The notes under the pieces: model-generated | Told to the model about the DNA's origin: nothing | What the model saw: only the letters and a program-made list of their open reading frames with translations | The model's database searches: none | Shown: in pieces, positions 17,419-27,222 of the stretch | How the letters are laid out: the number at the start of each line of letters is the position of its first letter | Numbering within the stretch: the first letter of the stretch is position 1 | Source of the DNA: Mariprofundus sp. EBB-1 | GTDB lineage: Bacteria; Pseudomonadota; Zetaproteobacteria; Mariprofundales; Mariprofundaceae | DNA length: 64,000 nucleotides | Direction of reading: 5' to 3' | Assembly (NCBI RefSeq): GCF_003665155.1 | Contig: NZ_RCFQ01000007.1 | Coordinates: 42,851 to 106,850, forward strand | Position numbers and translations under genes: made by a program

Positions 17419-18300
17419 TTAAAGTTCAACCAATAACTGATCTATCATCGATTCAGCCTGTTGCGCATATGAACCGCCAAACAAGTTGGCGTGATTAAGT
17501 ATATGATAGAGATGATACAATGTTTTGCGTACGCTATAACCATCATCCAAAGGCCAGGCCTCACGGTAAGCATCGTAGAATTCTGATGTGAATCCACCGA
17601 ACAATTCGGTCATGGCAATATCGGCTTCCCTATCCCCATAATATACAGCCGGATCAAAAATTACCGGTTGGCCTAAACTATCAAATGCACGGTTGCCACT
17701 CCACAAATCGCCATGCAATAAGGATGGCTGCGGCTTATAGCTGCTAAAGAACAGATCAAGCCCCTGCATCAAAGACTCACCCTTGGTTTGTAGTGAACCT
17801 GTAAAACCATTTCGCGCTGCCAAGTGTAGTTGAAAGCGTAAACGCTGCTCTCTGTAGAAATCGACCCAGTCGTGTGATTGTTGATTATGCTGCTGCGTCA
17901 GCCCAATCGTATTGTCACGAAACCAACCGAATTGGTCATTTTTACAGCCATGCAGTGTGGTCAACTGTCGGCCAAGGCATTGCATATCCTCGCTTCTACC
18001 AAATTCGATATATTCGGTGACTAGCCATGATTGATCTGCAGATTGACCAAAGCAGATCACTTCAGGAATTCGAATAGCATTCGCGCTCGCCAACTCAGAC
18101 AGCCCGGCAGCCTCGGCTTCAAACATAGGCAATTGACCGGCCTGATTTAATTTTACGAAATAGCTACGCTCTTGATCTGCAATACGATAAACGCGGTTGA
18201 TACTGCCGCCACTGATTGCTGTTTGATGTTGTATGCGAAACGCATGACCTGTGGCCTGTGTGACAGATGTTTCAATAGATTGCCAATGCAATAAGGGCAC
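17419..18300 (-). CDS. Fructosamine kinase family protein
   Basis: A 293-residue aminoglycoside-phosphotransferase-fold kinase. The family phosphorylates ketosamines or ribulosamines on glycated proteins so that the adduct decays. Hallmarks are SGGSINRVYRI, the catalytic LLHGDLWSGN and the metal-binding FDPAVYYGDREADIAM. It is the last gene of the tmk-holB-metG-DUF2062 operon, with four bases between it and the DUF2062 gene. A protein deglycation role follows from the family only. Confidence 0.88.
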   Translation of the reverse strand: MPLLHWQSIETSVTQATGHAFRIQHQTAISGGSINRVYRIADQERSYFVKLNQAGQLPMFEAEAAGLSELASANAIRIPEVICFGQSADQSWLVTEYIEFGRSEDMQCLGRQLTTLHGCKNDQFGWFRDNTIGLTQQHNQQSHDWVDFYREQRLRFQLHLAARNGFTGSLQTKGESLMQGLDLFFSSYKPQPSLLHGDLWSGNRAFDSLGQPVIFDPAVYYGDREADIAMTELFGGFTSEFYDAYREAWPLDDGYSVRKTLYHLYHILNHANLFGGSYAQQAESMIDQLLVEL

Positions 18301-18304
18301 AATT

Positions 18305-18838
18305 TTATTCCGTGCCGTTGTTTTCTCCGGCCCGGCCTCTGTTTTTCCAGCGTAAGGTAACCATCAAACGCCACATCACATGGATGCCAAAATATCCCAC
18401 AAAAGCCGCCGAGATTCCCATAATAGCGCAGCCCAGAATGAAGGGTTCCCAAATCATAGCGAGCTGAGCAGTTAAGGCATCCACATCCAAATCAAATGAA
18501 AGTTCCCTCGATTCAAGACCGGACACCCATGCCCCTAATTTGTAACACATATAAAAGATCGGCGGCATGGTTAATGGATTGGTCAACCAGACTAGAGCAA
18601 CCGATATCGGTAAATTTCCACGTACAACAATCGCCCCGGCTGCCGCTAACACCATCTGAAACGGAACCGGAATAAAGGCACACAACAGCCCCACCATAAA
18701 TGCTTTTGCTACAGAATGGCGGTTCAAATGCCACAAAGCTGAGTCCATCAACCTCGGACCAAATAATTTTAAATGTTTATGCTCCCGAATCTTATCGGCA
18801 TCCGGCATATACCGGGCGATTAATTCTTTAGGATTCAT
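18305..18838 (-). CDS. DUF2062 membrane protein
   Basis: A 177-residue protein of the DUF2062 family. It has two to three hydrophobic segments (FMVGLLCAFIPVPFQMVLAAAGAIVV, PPIFYMCYKLG, FILGCAIMGISAAFVGYFG) and the conserved VWLTNPLTMPPIFY motif. The function of the family is unknown. The ATG overlaps the metG stop as ATGA, so translation is coupled to metG. Confidence 0.85.
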   Translation of the reverse strand: MNPKELIARYMPDADKIREHKHLKLFGPRLMDSALWHLNRHSVAKAFMVGLLCAFIPVPFQMVLAAAGAIVVRGNLPISVALVWLTNPLTMPPIFYMCYKLGAWVSGLESRELSFDLDVDALTAQLAMIWEPFILGCAIMGISAAFVGYFGIHVMWRLMVTLRWKNRGRAGENNGTE

Positions 18839-20376
18839 GCATCCATCCGGGGGAATACCGGCTGCGCTTTAGCACATTGATGACCTGCTTTAAGCAGCCC
18901 CCAACCACCATGTTCAATGAAGGTGAACGATGTGGCACTGACATCTTCCGAATAAATCTGACTTAACATCTGATTCATTTTTTCAGGCATAAACGGCGAT
19001 AGCTGCACAGCTACCAGTCGCAGTGTTTCAACCAGATGATACAGTACTGAATTTAATCGTGCTGTGTCCCCTGCTTTCGCCAATGCCCATGGAGCATTAT
19101 CTTCAACATAACGGTTACCATGACGCACCACCACATTGATCCGATCCAGTACAAGATGAAATGCCTGTTTCTCCATCAATTCAGCCACATCACGCTGCAT
19201 GGCTTCAACATCTGCAATCAGTGCACGATCAGAATCTGACTCTTCACCAACGTCAGCCAGCACACCACCGTTATACTTGGTCAGCATGGATAATGAACGG
19301 TTCAACAAATTACCAACATCATTGGCAAGTTCCGAATTATAACGTTGTTTCAATGCGCTAAATGAGAAATCTCCATCCTGACCAAAAGGTACTTCGCGCA
19401 GCAAGAAATAGCGCAGGACATCGGCATGATATTCAGCCAACAGATCAGCAGGCCTGAGTGCATTACCCTTCGACTTGCTCATTTTCTCGCCTTCAACGGT
19501 CCACCAGCCATGCGCGTAAATGCGTTTTGGCAATGGCAATCCGGCGGCCATCAACATGCACGGCCAGTAGATGGCGTGAAAACGCAGAATATCTTTACCG
19601 ATCAAATGCACATCGGCAGGCCAGTGCTCGGGCTGTTCTTGATCAGGGAAACCGAGGGCAGACAAATAATTGGTCAGCGCATCAATCCATACATAGATCA
19701 CATGCTTTTCATCACCCGGTACAGGTACACCCCAGGAGAAAGTGGTGCGCGAAACGGAGAGATCGCGCAGACCAGATTCCACAAAACTTATGACTTCATT
19801 ACGGCGCGAGAGCGGGGCAATAAAATCCGGGTTGGCATGAATATGTTCAAGTAATTGCTCTTGAAATGCACTCAAGCGGAAGAAATAAGATTCTTCCTGA
19901 ATCTTTTCCACTTCACGTTTGCAATCAGGACAATGTTTGGAATCCCAGCATTCAGCATCTTTAAGCTGTGTCTCGGTCCAATAGGTTTCACACGGGACAC
20001 AATACCAGTCTTCATAAAAGTCTTTGTAAATCGTGCCTGCATTCTCAAGCCTGCGCCACATCGCTTGCACACCGGCTTTATGCCGATCGGAACTGGTGCG
20101 AATAAAATCATCATTGCTAATGCCCAGTTCCGGCCACAGGCTTTTATAACGTGCCACCACCTGATCTGCCAATTCGATAGGCGCTATGCCACGCGCTTCT
20201 GCCGCCTGTTCCACCTTCTGACCATGCTCATCCACACCGGTTAAAAAGAACACATCCCGACTGCTCATACGTTGATAACGTGCCAGCACATCGGCTGCAA
20301 TGGTGGTGTACATATGGCCTAGATGCGGCTCATCATTTACATAATAAATGGGGGTTGTGACATAATAACTTTCCAT
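18835..20376 (-). CDS. metG: Methionyl-tRNA synthetase
   Basis: A 513-residue class I synthetase that charges tRNA-Met. The HIGH motif is HLGH (residues 18-21) and the KMSKS motif is intact (298-302). The connective insertion has Cys126/Cys129 and Cys149/Cys152, fitting a zinc knuckle. It is the short form without the C-terminal tRNA-binding dimerisation domain. GGGAGAG lies upstream of the ATG. It sits between holB and the DUF2062 gene in a leftward operon. Confidence 0.97.
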   Translation of the reverse strand: MESYYVTTPIYYVNDEPHLGHMYTTIAADVLARYQRMSSRDVFFLTGVDEHGQKVEQAAEARGIAPIELADQVVARYKSLWPELGISNDDFIRTSSDRHKAGVQAMWRRLENAGTIYKDFYEDWYCVPCETYWTETQLKDAECWDSKHCPDCKREVEKIQEESYFFRLSAFQEQLLEHIHANPDFIAPLSRRNEVISFVESGLRDLSVSRTTFSWGVPVPGDEKHVIYVWIDALTNYLSALGFPDQEQPEHWPADVHLIGKDILRFHAIYWPCMLMAAGLPLPKRIYAHGWWTVEGEKMSKSKGNALRPADLLAEYHADVLRYFLLREVPFGQDGDFSFSALKQRYNSELANDVGNLLNRSLSMLTKYNGGVLADVGEESDSDRALIADVEAMQRDVAELMEKQAFHLVLDRINVVVRHGNRYVEDNAPWALAKAGDTARLNSVLYHLVETLRLVAVQLSPFMPEKMNQMLSQIYSEDVSATSFTFIEHGGWGLLKAGHQCAKAQPVFPRMDA

Positions 20377-20470
20377 CTGCTACGTGCTCTCCCTGAGTTG
20401 TGAAGATGGGACTCTAACCGTCTTCACACGTAAAAACAGTGCTGAAATAAAACGACTGAAATCCGAACCG

Positions 20471-21409
20471 CTAAGCTTTCAGTGCCGTGCGCAATTGCAA
20501 GATACACGCTAACAGTGCGGGACCCGCACGCAGACTATGGCGAACCACATCGGCAGGCCATCGTGCACACAGGTGCAAGGCCTGCTGAATCGACTCATGC
20601 CGGCTAAATGCGTCTGCATCCAGGCACGGAGTCTGTAACACCGGATACGCAGCATTGGTCATCATCTGTACAATCAGACCGTGCGGCACCGTTTTTAGAT
20701 GATTGCGAATCCAGTTATCTATCTTACCCACATCTGCCCGTGCCATATCAGCAACCAGGGCCTGCCACTCCAACATTGCATCAGCAATCTTGCGATCCTG
20801 CAAACAAGCGACGGCACCGGGACTGCCACCAGCCACAGAAACTGCCAAATCCAGATAACGATCTTCAACCGGGGGATTTAGTTTTTGCAACACCAGACGC
20901 ACATCCTGATCACACAACGGCGAACATTGCTGCAACATGCAACGGGAACGAATCGTCGCTGGCAAACGCTCAAGGTCGGCACATACCATGAGCAGCATAC
21001 TACCTTCCGTTGGCTCTTCTAAACCCTTCAACAGCGCATTTGCCGCCTGCCCGTTCATACGTTCGGCATCATCGAGGATCACCACACGACGCCCACTCTC
21101 CGCCCCACTTAATGCAAGAAATGCCAACACACCTCGCACCTGCTCAATATTCAAATCGCGTTTGCCTTCAATCAACCCTGCACGAAACACATCGGGATGT
21201 GAGCCTGCCTTGAGCATCTGACAGCCATGACATACGCCACAAGCAGATTGAGTATCACACATCAGATATGCTGCTAGCTTTTCGGCCAGCACATCTTTAC
21301 CAATGCCTTTCATACCATAAAGCAACCAGGCATGATGCAAATGACCTTTCTGCAAAGCCTTGGTAAACATCTGTTCCACACCCTGATGGCCAAGCACCTT
21401 GCTATTCAT
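20471..21409 (-). CDS. holB: DNA polymerase III delta' subunit
   Basis: A 312-residue clamp-loader subunit. It has the AAA+ fold with a modified P-loop (GMKGIGKD rather than GxxGxGKT/S), a four-Cys zinc module (CDTQSACGVCHGC) and a sensor region (NALLKGLEEPTEGS). Delta' is the non-hydrolysing stator of the clamp loader, which explains the altered P-loop. Placement directly after tmk is common in proteobacteria. The SD before ATG 21409 is weak. Confidence 0.93.
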   Translation of the reverse strand: MNSKVLGHQGVEQMFTKALQKGHLHHAWLLYGMKGIGKDVLAEKLAAYLMCDTQSACGVCHGCQMLKAGSHPDVFRAGLIEGKRDLNIEQVRGVLAFLALSGAESGRRVVILDDAERMNGQAANALLKGLEEPTEGSMLLMVCADLERLPATIRSRCMLQQCSPLCDQDVRLVLQKLNPPVEDRYLDLAVSVAGGSPGAVACLQDRKIADAMLEWQALVADMARADVGKIDNWIRNHLKTVPHGLIVQMMTNAAYPVLQTPCLDADAFSRHESIQQALHLCARWPADVVRHSLRAGPALLACILQLRTALKA

Positions 21410-21455
21410 GAATCTGAAAAAGAGCGCTGAACAGGCTCATGTACTCCCAAAGAGA

Positions 21456-22097
21456 TCAAAGCGCCCATCCATATTTATTTTCGATAATAAGCCTTACCTG
21501 ATCTCCGACATCATCAATCCCCTGAGCTGCATCAACATGGCATATTCGCTTTGTATCAAGCGCATATTGCTGCTCAAATGCAGCAGACACCCGCTCATGA
21601 AAGGAGATTACCTCTTCATCCAAACGTGTAGCCTTCTCACCCGCTTCTGCCCGTTTTTTCATGCGTCGCATCGCTTCTTGCACCGACACATCAAACCACA
21701 ACGTCAATCCCGGTCTCACACCGCACTCAGCAAAACTCAGCATCTCACGCAACGGTGCAGCCCCCTCATCGAGTTGCCTCGCTGCCAACTGATAAGCCAG
21801 CGTAGAATCAGAATAACGGTCACACAATACCCAGCGATCAGACGCCAATGCCGGTTGAATAACTTCTTTAACATGCTGAGCCCTATCTGCCAAAAACAGT
21901 AACAGCTCAGTTTCAGGCACCGGCACATAGACCCCCGCCAGTAACAACTTTCGGATCTCTTTGCCAAGCGCTGTATCACCGGGTTCAAACGTTGTTACAA
22001 CATCTTCACCCCGCCCACGCAAATATTCAGCGGCGCGTTTAAGCTGCGTACTCTTGCCACAGCCATCCACGCCTTCAAATGTAATCAATTTATTCAC
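21456..22097 (-). CDS. tmk: Thymidylate kinase
   Basis: The kinase converts dTMP to dTDP. The P-loop FEGVDGCGKSTQ, the DRYSDSTLAYQ motif and the Arg-rich lid region (MRRMKKRAEAGEKATRLDEE) are present. The frame opens at 22124, but GTG at 22097 is preceded by AAGGCGAGG and gives a 213-residue protein starting next to the P-loop strand, the usual length. I choose it with moderate certainty. First gene of the leftward tmk-holB-metG operon. Confidence 0.95.
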   Translation of the reverse strand: MNKLITFEGVDGCGKSTQLKRAAEYLRGRGEDVVTTFEPGDTALGKEIRKLLLAGVYVPVPETELLLFLADRAQHVKEVIQPALASDRWVLCDRYSDSTLAYQLAARQLDEGAAPLREMLSFAECGVRPGLTLWFDVSVQEAMRRMKKRAEAGEKATRLDEEVISFHERVSAAFEQQYALDTKRICHVDAAQGIDDVGDQVRLIIENKYGWAL

Positions 22098-22313
22098 TGA
22101 TTGCCTCGCCTTGTGCTTCATCACCTTGCACGCTTAACGCTGCTGAATCCAGATGCATTCGTAAACCCGATGATTGAATTTTTTCATTACGAAACCATGC
22201 AAGCCAACCCGGGACATACGCGAAACAAGTCCAGGCACAGCCCTCTGAGTATATTAAGGTTTAAGTAGTCTCGACTCACCCGACAATCTCTGGCGTTAAC
22301 GTCTTTAATACAG

Positions 22314-22784
22314 TCAGGCAATTCGCCATTCAGCCAGTGATGCACATATACTACCGCCACTGATATCCGGAATAATATGCAATTCCAATGCCGTCACAGC
22401 TTGCAGATTCACATTGTAATCTTCCTGCTGACGCATCGAATCCGGCCTGCTGAAGTTATATTGCTGGCGCGCGATATCATGGTATGTCTCACCCTTATCG
22501 GAGGAGTAACGCAATACAAATTCCTGCGTACGTTCCTGATTATCTTCCTGAAAGATCAGTCGAATGGCGCTGATTTTCTGTGGGGCATCGAACAACAAAC
22601 GCAGCCGCTGTTCCCCTGCTTCGGCTGCTCGCCAACCACTACCACCGGCAGCCAGTGCAGACTCAAATGGATATGCCTCATCTTCGCTTGTCAGCTCAGC
22701 CCTTGCGATTGCCTCCACATTCAGCCAATCACGTTCAGCTTCTGTATCGATCTCTTGTTGCTGATTTATGATACGTTTACGCAT
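22314..22784 (-). CDS. Hypothetical protein with discoidin-like C-terminal domain
   Basis: About 156 residues from ATG 22784, which has AGGGGTGG just upstream; a longer frame to 22856 would overlap the dienelactone hydrolase gene. The second half (RLLFDAPQKISAIRLIFQED ... FVLRYSSDKGETYHDIARQQ ... VTALELHIIPDISGG) looks like a galactose-binding/discoidin beta-sandwich. No signal peptide is seen. The ligand is unknown. It follows the hydrolase gene with 29 bp between them, so they may be cotranscribed. Confidence 0.6.
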   Translation of the reverse strand: MRKRIINQQQEIDTEAERDWLNVEAIARAELTSEDEAYPFESALAAGGSGWRAAEAGEQRLRLLFDAPQKISAIRLIFQEDNQERTQEFVLRYSSDKGETYHDIARQQYNFSRPDSMRQQEDYNVNLQAVTALELHIIPDISGGSICASLAEWRIA

Positions 22785-22813
22785 AGACCACCCCTGTTTT
22801 TTAGCATTGTAAG

Positions 22814-23614
22814 TTATTTGAAAATTCTGTTCAAAAACTGTTGTAGCTGTTGCCATGAGTCTTCATCAGCAACCCGGTTATATGCCAGTGGCATGTTGAA
22901 TTGCCGGGCAAAGATATCGGCTTCCGGATTCGTAAAGCTGTGTTTCACTCCTGGATAACTAACCAAGCGATAATCTACATCGGCGGCTTGCATCTCCTGC
23001 TCAAAGGCCTGCACCTGTGCCTGCGGCACAAAGGAGTCAGCGGCGCCGGTAAATACCATGATTGCGGCTTTGATCTTACCAGCCTTTACCGGGGACTGTG
23101 TGCCAAGAGAGCCATGAAATATCGCCACGCCATCCAGATTCACACCTGCCCGAGCCATATTCAGCGCAATACCACCGCCCATACAATATCCAATTGCAGC
23201 TACTTTCTCCGGATCCACACTGGCGTGATCCAACAAGGTATTTAAGGCAGCCTCAAAGCGTGCCTTCACTACAGCCACATCACCTACAGTCTCCAACATA
23301 AAGCGTTTGGCATCTTCAGGGTGTGTGGCCAACTTGCCTGTACCATACATATCCAAAGCAAATGCGGTGTACCCGAGTGCGGCCAACATATCTGCACGTT
23401 TACGCGCATAGGCATTATGCCCCCACCACTCATGCAACACGAGAATGCCCGGGCGTTTAGCTGGTATAGCATCATCAAAGGCCAGATAACCGGTAAACTC
23501 AACGCCATCGACCTGATAGATAATTTCTCTATCTTGCACTTCGGCATAAACGGTCGCTGGCATCCATACCAGCATCAGAATAGAGAGTAATGTATATAAG
23601 GGCTGCATCGGCAT
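22814..23614 (-). CDS. Exported dienelactone hydrolase family protein
   Basis: A 266-residue alpha/beta hydrolase with an N-terminal signal (cleavage near VYA, residue 24). The catalytic triad candidates are Cys in AAIGYCMGGG, Asp in TGAADSFVP and His in YPGVKHSFTN, the order typical of dienelactone hydrolases. The family opens enol-lactones and other esters; the natural substrate here is unknown. Secretion to the periplasm is inferred from the signal. Confidence 0.87.
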   Translation of the reverse strand: MPMQPLYTLLSILMLVWMPATVYAEVQDREIIYQVDGVEFTGYLAFDDAIPAKRPGILVLHEWWGHNAYARKRADMLAALGYTAFALDMYGTGKLATHPEDAKRFMLETVGDVAVVKARFEAALNTLLDHASVDPEKVAAIGYCMGGGIALNMARAGVNLDGVAIFHGSLGTQSPVKAGKIKAAIMVFTGAADSFVPQAQVQAFEQEMQAADVDYRLVSYPGVKHSFTNPEADIFARQFNMPLAYNRVADEDSWQQLQQFLNRIFK

Positions 23615-23950
23615 CTCCTGTATAACGTGCTTGTAACACCTATTCGTTCCGCACCTTGATCACTCTGGTTAGCCCCCCATCCAGCAGTCTATCCGGGAAA
23701 GCAATAATCATACTTTAGTCGTATGGCAATCTGTCGTCGGCCTTATAGCATTCAATGCAAGCTGAATGACTGCTTCGATCACCCCCCCTCCCCAGATCGC
23801 AGTCATTCAGCTTTATGAGGAATTGAGAACGAAGGAGTCTATGACGGACTCTTTTTTAACATCATCAGCTTACTTACAGTGACCAGCACAGGATACTCAC
23901 GTAGAGCCACACTAAGTCCGACATACCTGCAGGCTTAGCAAACGCTCCCC
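23615..23950. other. Gene-free interval with long hairpin and terminator-like stem
   Basis: A 336-bp gap downstream of pgi. It holds a perfect 15-bp stem (23759-23773 with 23799-23813, extended by GATC across a 3-nt bulge, C-rich loop). Then comes a small stem 23835-23839/23847-23851 followed by a T run (to 23857) that reads as a plus-strand intrinsic terminator. TAAGTCCGAC near 23912 matches the right end of the 2225-2389 element. No open frame with a start is present. Confidence 0.6.
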
Positions 23951-25597
23951 TTATTCCTTTTTGTGCTCTTTGTAATAATTGATCAAGCCATTGGTTGAGG
24001 AATCATGGTTTTTCACCTGATCATAATCATCAAGTTCAGGCAGAATCTTGCGCGCCAGCTGTTTACCCAGTTCCACACCCCATTGATCATAGGCATTCAC
24101 ATCCCATATAATACTTTGTACGAAGGTTTTATGTTCATACATGGCAATCAATCCACCCAGTGCATGCGGCGTAAGTTTCTGAAACAGAATGGAGTTGGTT
24201 GGTTTATTACCCGGAAACACTTTATGCGGCAACAGCGCTTCCAGTTCATCACCGGAAAGACCATCTTCAATCAATTCTGCTCGCACTTCTTCGGCAGTTT
24301 TACCCTTCATCAAGGCTTCGGTCTGGGCAAAGAAGTTAGACAATAACATCGGGTGATGACGGCCAACCGGATTCTTGGTTTCTACCGGCGCCAGAAAATC
24401 GCACGGAACCAGCTTGGTACCCTGATGAATAAGCTGATAAAAAGCATGCTGCCCATTGGTACCAGGCTCGCCCCAAATGATCGGACCAGTAGAATAATCT
24501 ACCGATTTACCAGAATGGGTTACACTCTTACCACTACTCTCCATATCTCCCTGCTGAAAATAGGCAGGAAAGCGATGCATATATTGATCATACGGCAGCA
24601 GAGCATGAGAGTCCGCATCAAAGAAATTATTATACCAGATACCCATCATAGCCAATATTACAGGCACATTTTCTTCCAATGGAGCCGTCCTGAAATGCTC
24701 ATCCATGTCATGGGCACCGGTCAGCAGTTCTTCAAAGTGATCCATACCCAGGTAGAGGGCAATCGATAACCCTACCGCACTCCACAAAGAGTAACGGCCA
24801 CCGACCCAGTCCCAAAACTCAAACATATTGGCGGTATCAATACCAAAGGCGGAAACCGCCCGTGCATTAGTGGATACAGCCACAAAATGCTTGGCTACAG
24901 CCTGTTTAGTACCACCACGTGTCAAAAACCAATCGCGTGCAGTGCGTGCATTCGTAATGGTCTCCTGCGTGGTAAATGTTTTGGATACGATAACAAAAAG
25001 CGTGGTTTCACGGTGTAGATGACGCAGTGTTTCCACCAGATGTGTACCATCCACATTGGAGACAAAATGCATGTGTAATTTATCACGCCCATACGGCGTT
25101 AATGCCTCCGTTACCATGACCGGCCCGAGATCAGAGCCACCAATACCAATATTGACGATGTCGGTGATACGTTTACCCGTATTACCCTTCCATTCACCAC
25201 TGCGCACAGCCTCGGTAAATTCACGCATCTGAGACAGCACCCGGTTTACATCCGGCATCACATCCTTGCCATCCACCGTAATCGGTCTGTTGGATCGATT
25301 ACGCAACGCCGTATGCAGCACAGCGCGGTGCTCGGTATTATTGATTTTATCTCCATTAAGCAGGTGTTCGGTCCAACCCTTCACATCTCGTGCGCGCGCC
25401 AGATCAAACAACAGTTTTTTGGTATCTTCCGTAGTAATGTTTTTGGAATAATCCACCAACATATCACCGACATGAATGGAGTTCCTATCGAAGCGATTAG
25501 GATCAGCAGCAAACAGATCACGCATATGCACCTGTTTCATCTCTACCGCATGTGCTGCCAGTTTTTTCCACTCATCGAGTTGCGTTAAATCAGACAC
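23951..25597 (-). CDS. pgi: Glucose-6-phosphate isomerase
   Basis: The enzyme interconverts glucose-6-P and fructose-6-P. GTG 25597 gives 548 residues, essentially the E. coli length. It is preceded by GGGAGG with a four-base spacer, whereas the frame extends to 25642 without support. Conserved blocks are [36 protein letters not shown] and the C-terminal [15 protein letters not shown]. It links glycogen turnover (glgP, glgA nearby) to the fructose-phosphate enzymes of this region. Confidence 0.97.
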   Translation of the reverse strand: MSDLTQLDEWKKLAAHAVEMKQVHMRDLFAADPNRFDRNSIHVGDMLVDYSKNITTEDTKKLLFDLARARDVKGWTEHLLNGDKINNTEHRAVLHTALRNRSNRPITVDGKDVMPDVNRVLSQMREFTEAVRSGEWKGNTGKRITDIVNIGIGGSDLGPVMVTEALTPYGRDKLHMHFVSNVDGTHLVETLRHLHRETTLFVIVSKTFTTQETITNARTARDWFLTRGGTKQAVAKHFVAVSTNARAVSAFGIDTANMFEFWDWVGGRYSLWSAVGLSIALYLGMDHFEELLTGAHDMDEHFRTAPLEENVPVILAMMGIWYNNFFDADSHALLPYDQYMHRFPAYFQQGDMESSGKSVTHSGKSVDYSTGPIIWGEPGTNGQHAFYQLIHQGTKLVPCDFLAPVETKNPVGRHHPMLLSNFFAQTEALMKGKTAEEVRAELIEDGLSGDELEALLPHKVFPGNKPTNSILFQKLTPHALGGLIAMYEHKTFVQSIIWDVNAYDQWGVELGKQLARKILPELDDYDQVKNHDSSTNGLINYYKEHKKE

Positions 25598-25755
25598 GAG
25601 CCCTCCCAGGTTCACTGTTTGTTGGCAACAGGATAACTGCACCGGACAAAAAGGCCAAGCAGTCTCTCTCTATTTATGCCATCGCCATGCATTGTTTCCT
25701 GCATTTCCTGATATGCATAAGAGTGTGCTAGCATCCACGCATTCAGGGGGGAATA

Positions 25756-27222
25756 ATGACAACAGCACTCAATATCGTTTTCATCGCATCAGAGGCTTCA
25801 CCATTGGCAAAAACAGGAGGATTGGCTGATGTCGCGGGCTCTTTACCGCATGCTCTTCAGCATCTTGGACACAAAGTCACCGTCATCATGCCATTTTATC
25901 GCCAGCATATTGAAGCATCAGGATTCGCGACAAAAGCATTAGGTACAAGTATTGAAATGTGGGCTGATGGCGTGCAACGTCACTGCCCATTGCATGAAGC
26001 CACTGTCGATAACCTCACTTTCATACTCATCGAACAGGATGATCTATATAACAGAGAAGGACTATATGGGCCTGCCGGTGGTGCTTATGATGATAATCTA
26101 CTGCGTTATCTGTTATTCGACCGCGTCGCACTGGAAGCCGCTGCACAGCTAGGTACCCAAGTGGATATTATACACTGCCATGACTGGCAAACCGGCATGA
26201 TCCCACTGTTGTTAAAAACACAATATCAGCATCATCCTGAAATCGCGCACGCCCAATGTGTATATACCATTCACAATCTCGCCTACCAGGGTAATTTTGG
26301 TGCTGACTGGATTCACCGTCTTGGCATTCCCAGCCACCATTTTCATCCTGAAGGATTTGAATTCCATCACCAGATCAACTGCATGAAGGCTGGCATTGCA
26401 TCGGCTGAGGCTGTCACCACCGTTAGCCCTTCTTATGCTGAAGAAATTCTCACACCTGAGTACGGATGTGAACTGGAAGGTTTCCTGCGAAACCACAGTT
26501 ACAAACTCTCCGGCATCGTCAACGGACTGGATATTGACGATTGGAACCCGGCTACCGACACCGCCATTGAAACCTCCTTTGGTGCCTTAAAAACGGCAGG
26601 CAAAAAGGATTGCAAATTAGCATTACAAAAAGCATGTGGACTGGATGTTTCAGATGATACGCCATTGTTGGTGTTAATTTCTCGTCTGGCTGATCAGAAA
26701 GGTATTGATTTATTACTGGCCAATGCAGGACGCTGGATAGAACGTGGTTATCAACTGGTTGTGCTTGGCTCCGGTGACCCGCATAGCGAACATGCACTGC
26801 ATCACCTGGCAGACAGCACCCCCAAGCAAATGTATTTTTATCGTGGCTTTAACGAAACGCTGGCACGCCAAATTTATGCCGGTGGCGATATGTTCCTGAT
26901 GCCGTCGCGTTTCGAACCATGCGGACTGGGACAATTGATGGCCATGCGTTATGGAACCGTACCTGTCGTACGTGCTACTGGTGGTCTGAAAGACACCGTG
27001 ATTGATTATGCCGCAAACAAAAGCCACGCAACTGGTGTACACTTTTTAGATGCAACACCGGAGGCCTTTGATGTCGCTGTTGAACAAGCCGTTGAGCTAT
27101 ATCGTAAACCGGCCGTCTGGGCGCGCATCCGTTGCAATGGTCTCAAACGCGACTCTTCATGGGAAGCTTCAGCCGGTGATTATGTAGGCCTGTACCAACA
27201 ATTGTTAGCAGATCCAAAATAG
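25756..27222 (+). CDS. glgA: Glycogen synthase
   Basis: A 488-residue GT5 ADP-glucose-dependent glycogen synthase. The N-terminal KTGGL motif that binds ADP-glucose is at residues 19-23, and HDWQTGMIPL and the C-terminal PSRFEPCGLGQLMAMRYG block are intact. GGGGGGAATA directly precedes ATG 25756. It is followed with no gap by the ROK glucokinase gene, so both probably share a transcript that is divergent from pgi. Confidence 0.96.
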   Translation: MTTALNIVFIASEASPLAKTGGLADVAGSLPHALQHLGHKVTVIMPFYRQHIEASGFATKALGTSIEMWADGVQRHCPLHEATVDNLTFILIEQDDLYNREGLYGPAGGAYDDNLLRYLLFDRVALEAAAQLGTQVDIIHCHDWQTGMIPLLLKTQYQHHPEIAHAQCVYTIHNLAYQGNFGADWIHRLGIPSHHFHPEGFEFHHQINCMKAGIASAEAVTTVSPSYAEEILTPEYGCELEGFLRNHSYKLSGIVNGLDIDDWNPATDTAIETSFGALKTAGKKDCKLALQKACGLDVSDDTPLLVLISRLADQKGIDLLLANAGRWIERGYQLVVLGSGDPHSEHALHHLADSTPKQMYFYRGFNETLARQIYAGGDMFLMPSRFEPCGLGQLMAMRYGTVPVVRATGGLKDTVIDYAANKSHATGVHFLDATPEAFDVAVEQAVELYRKPAVWARIRCNGLKRDSSWEASAGDYVGLYQQLLADPK

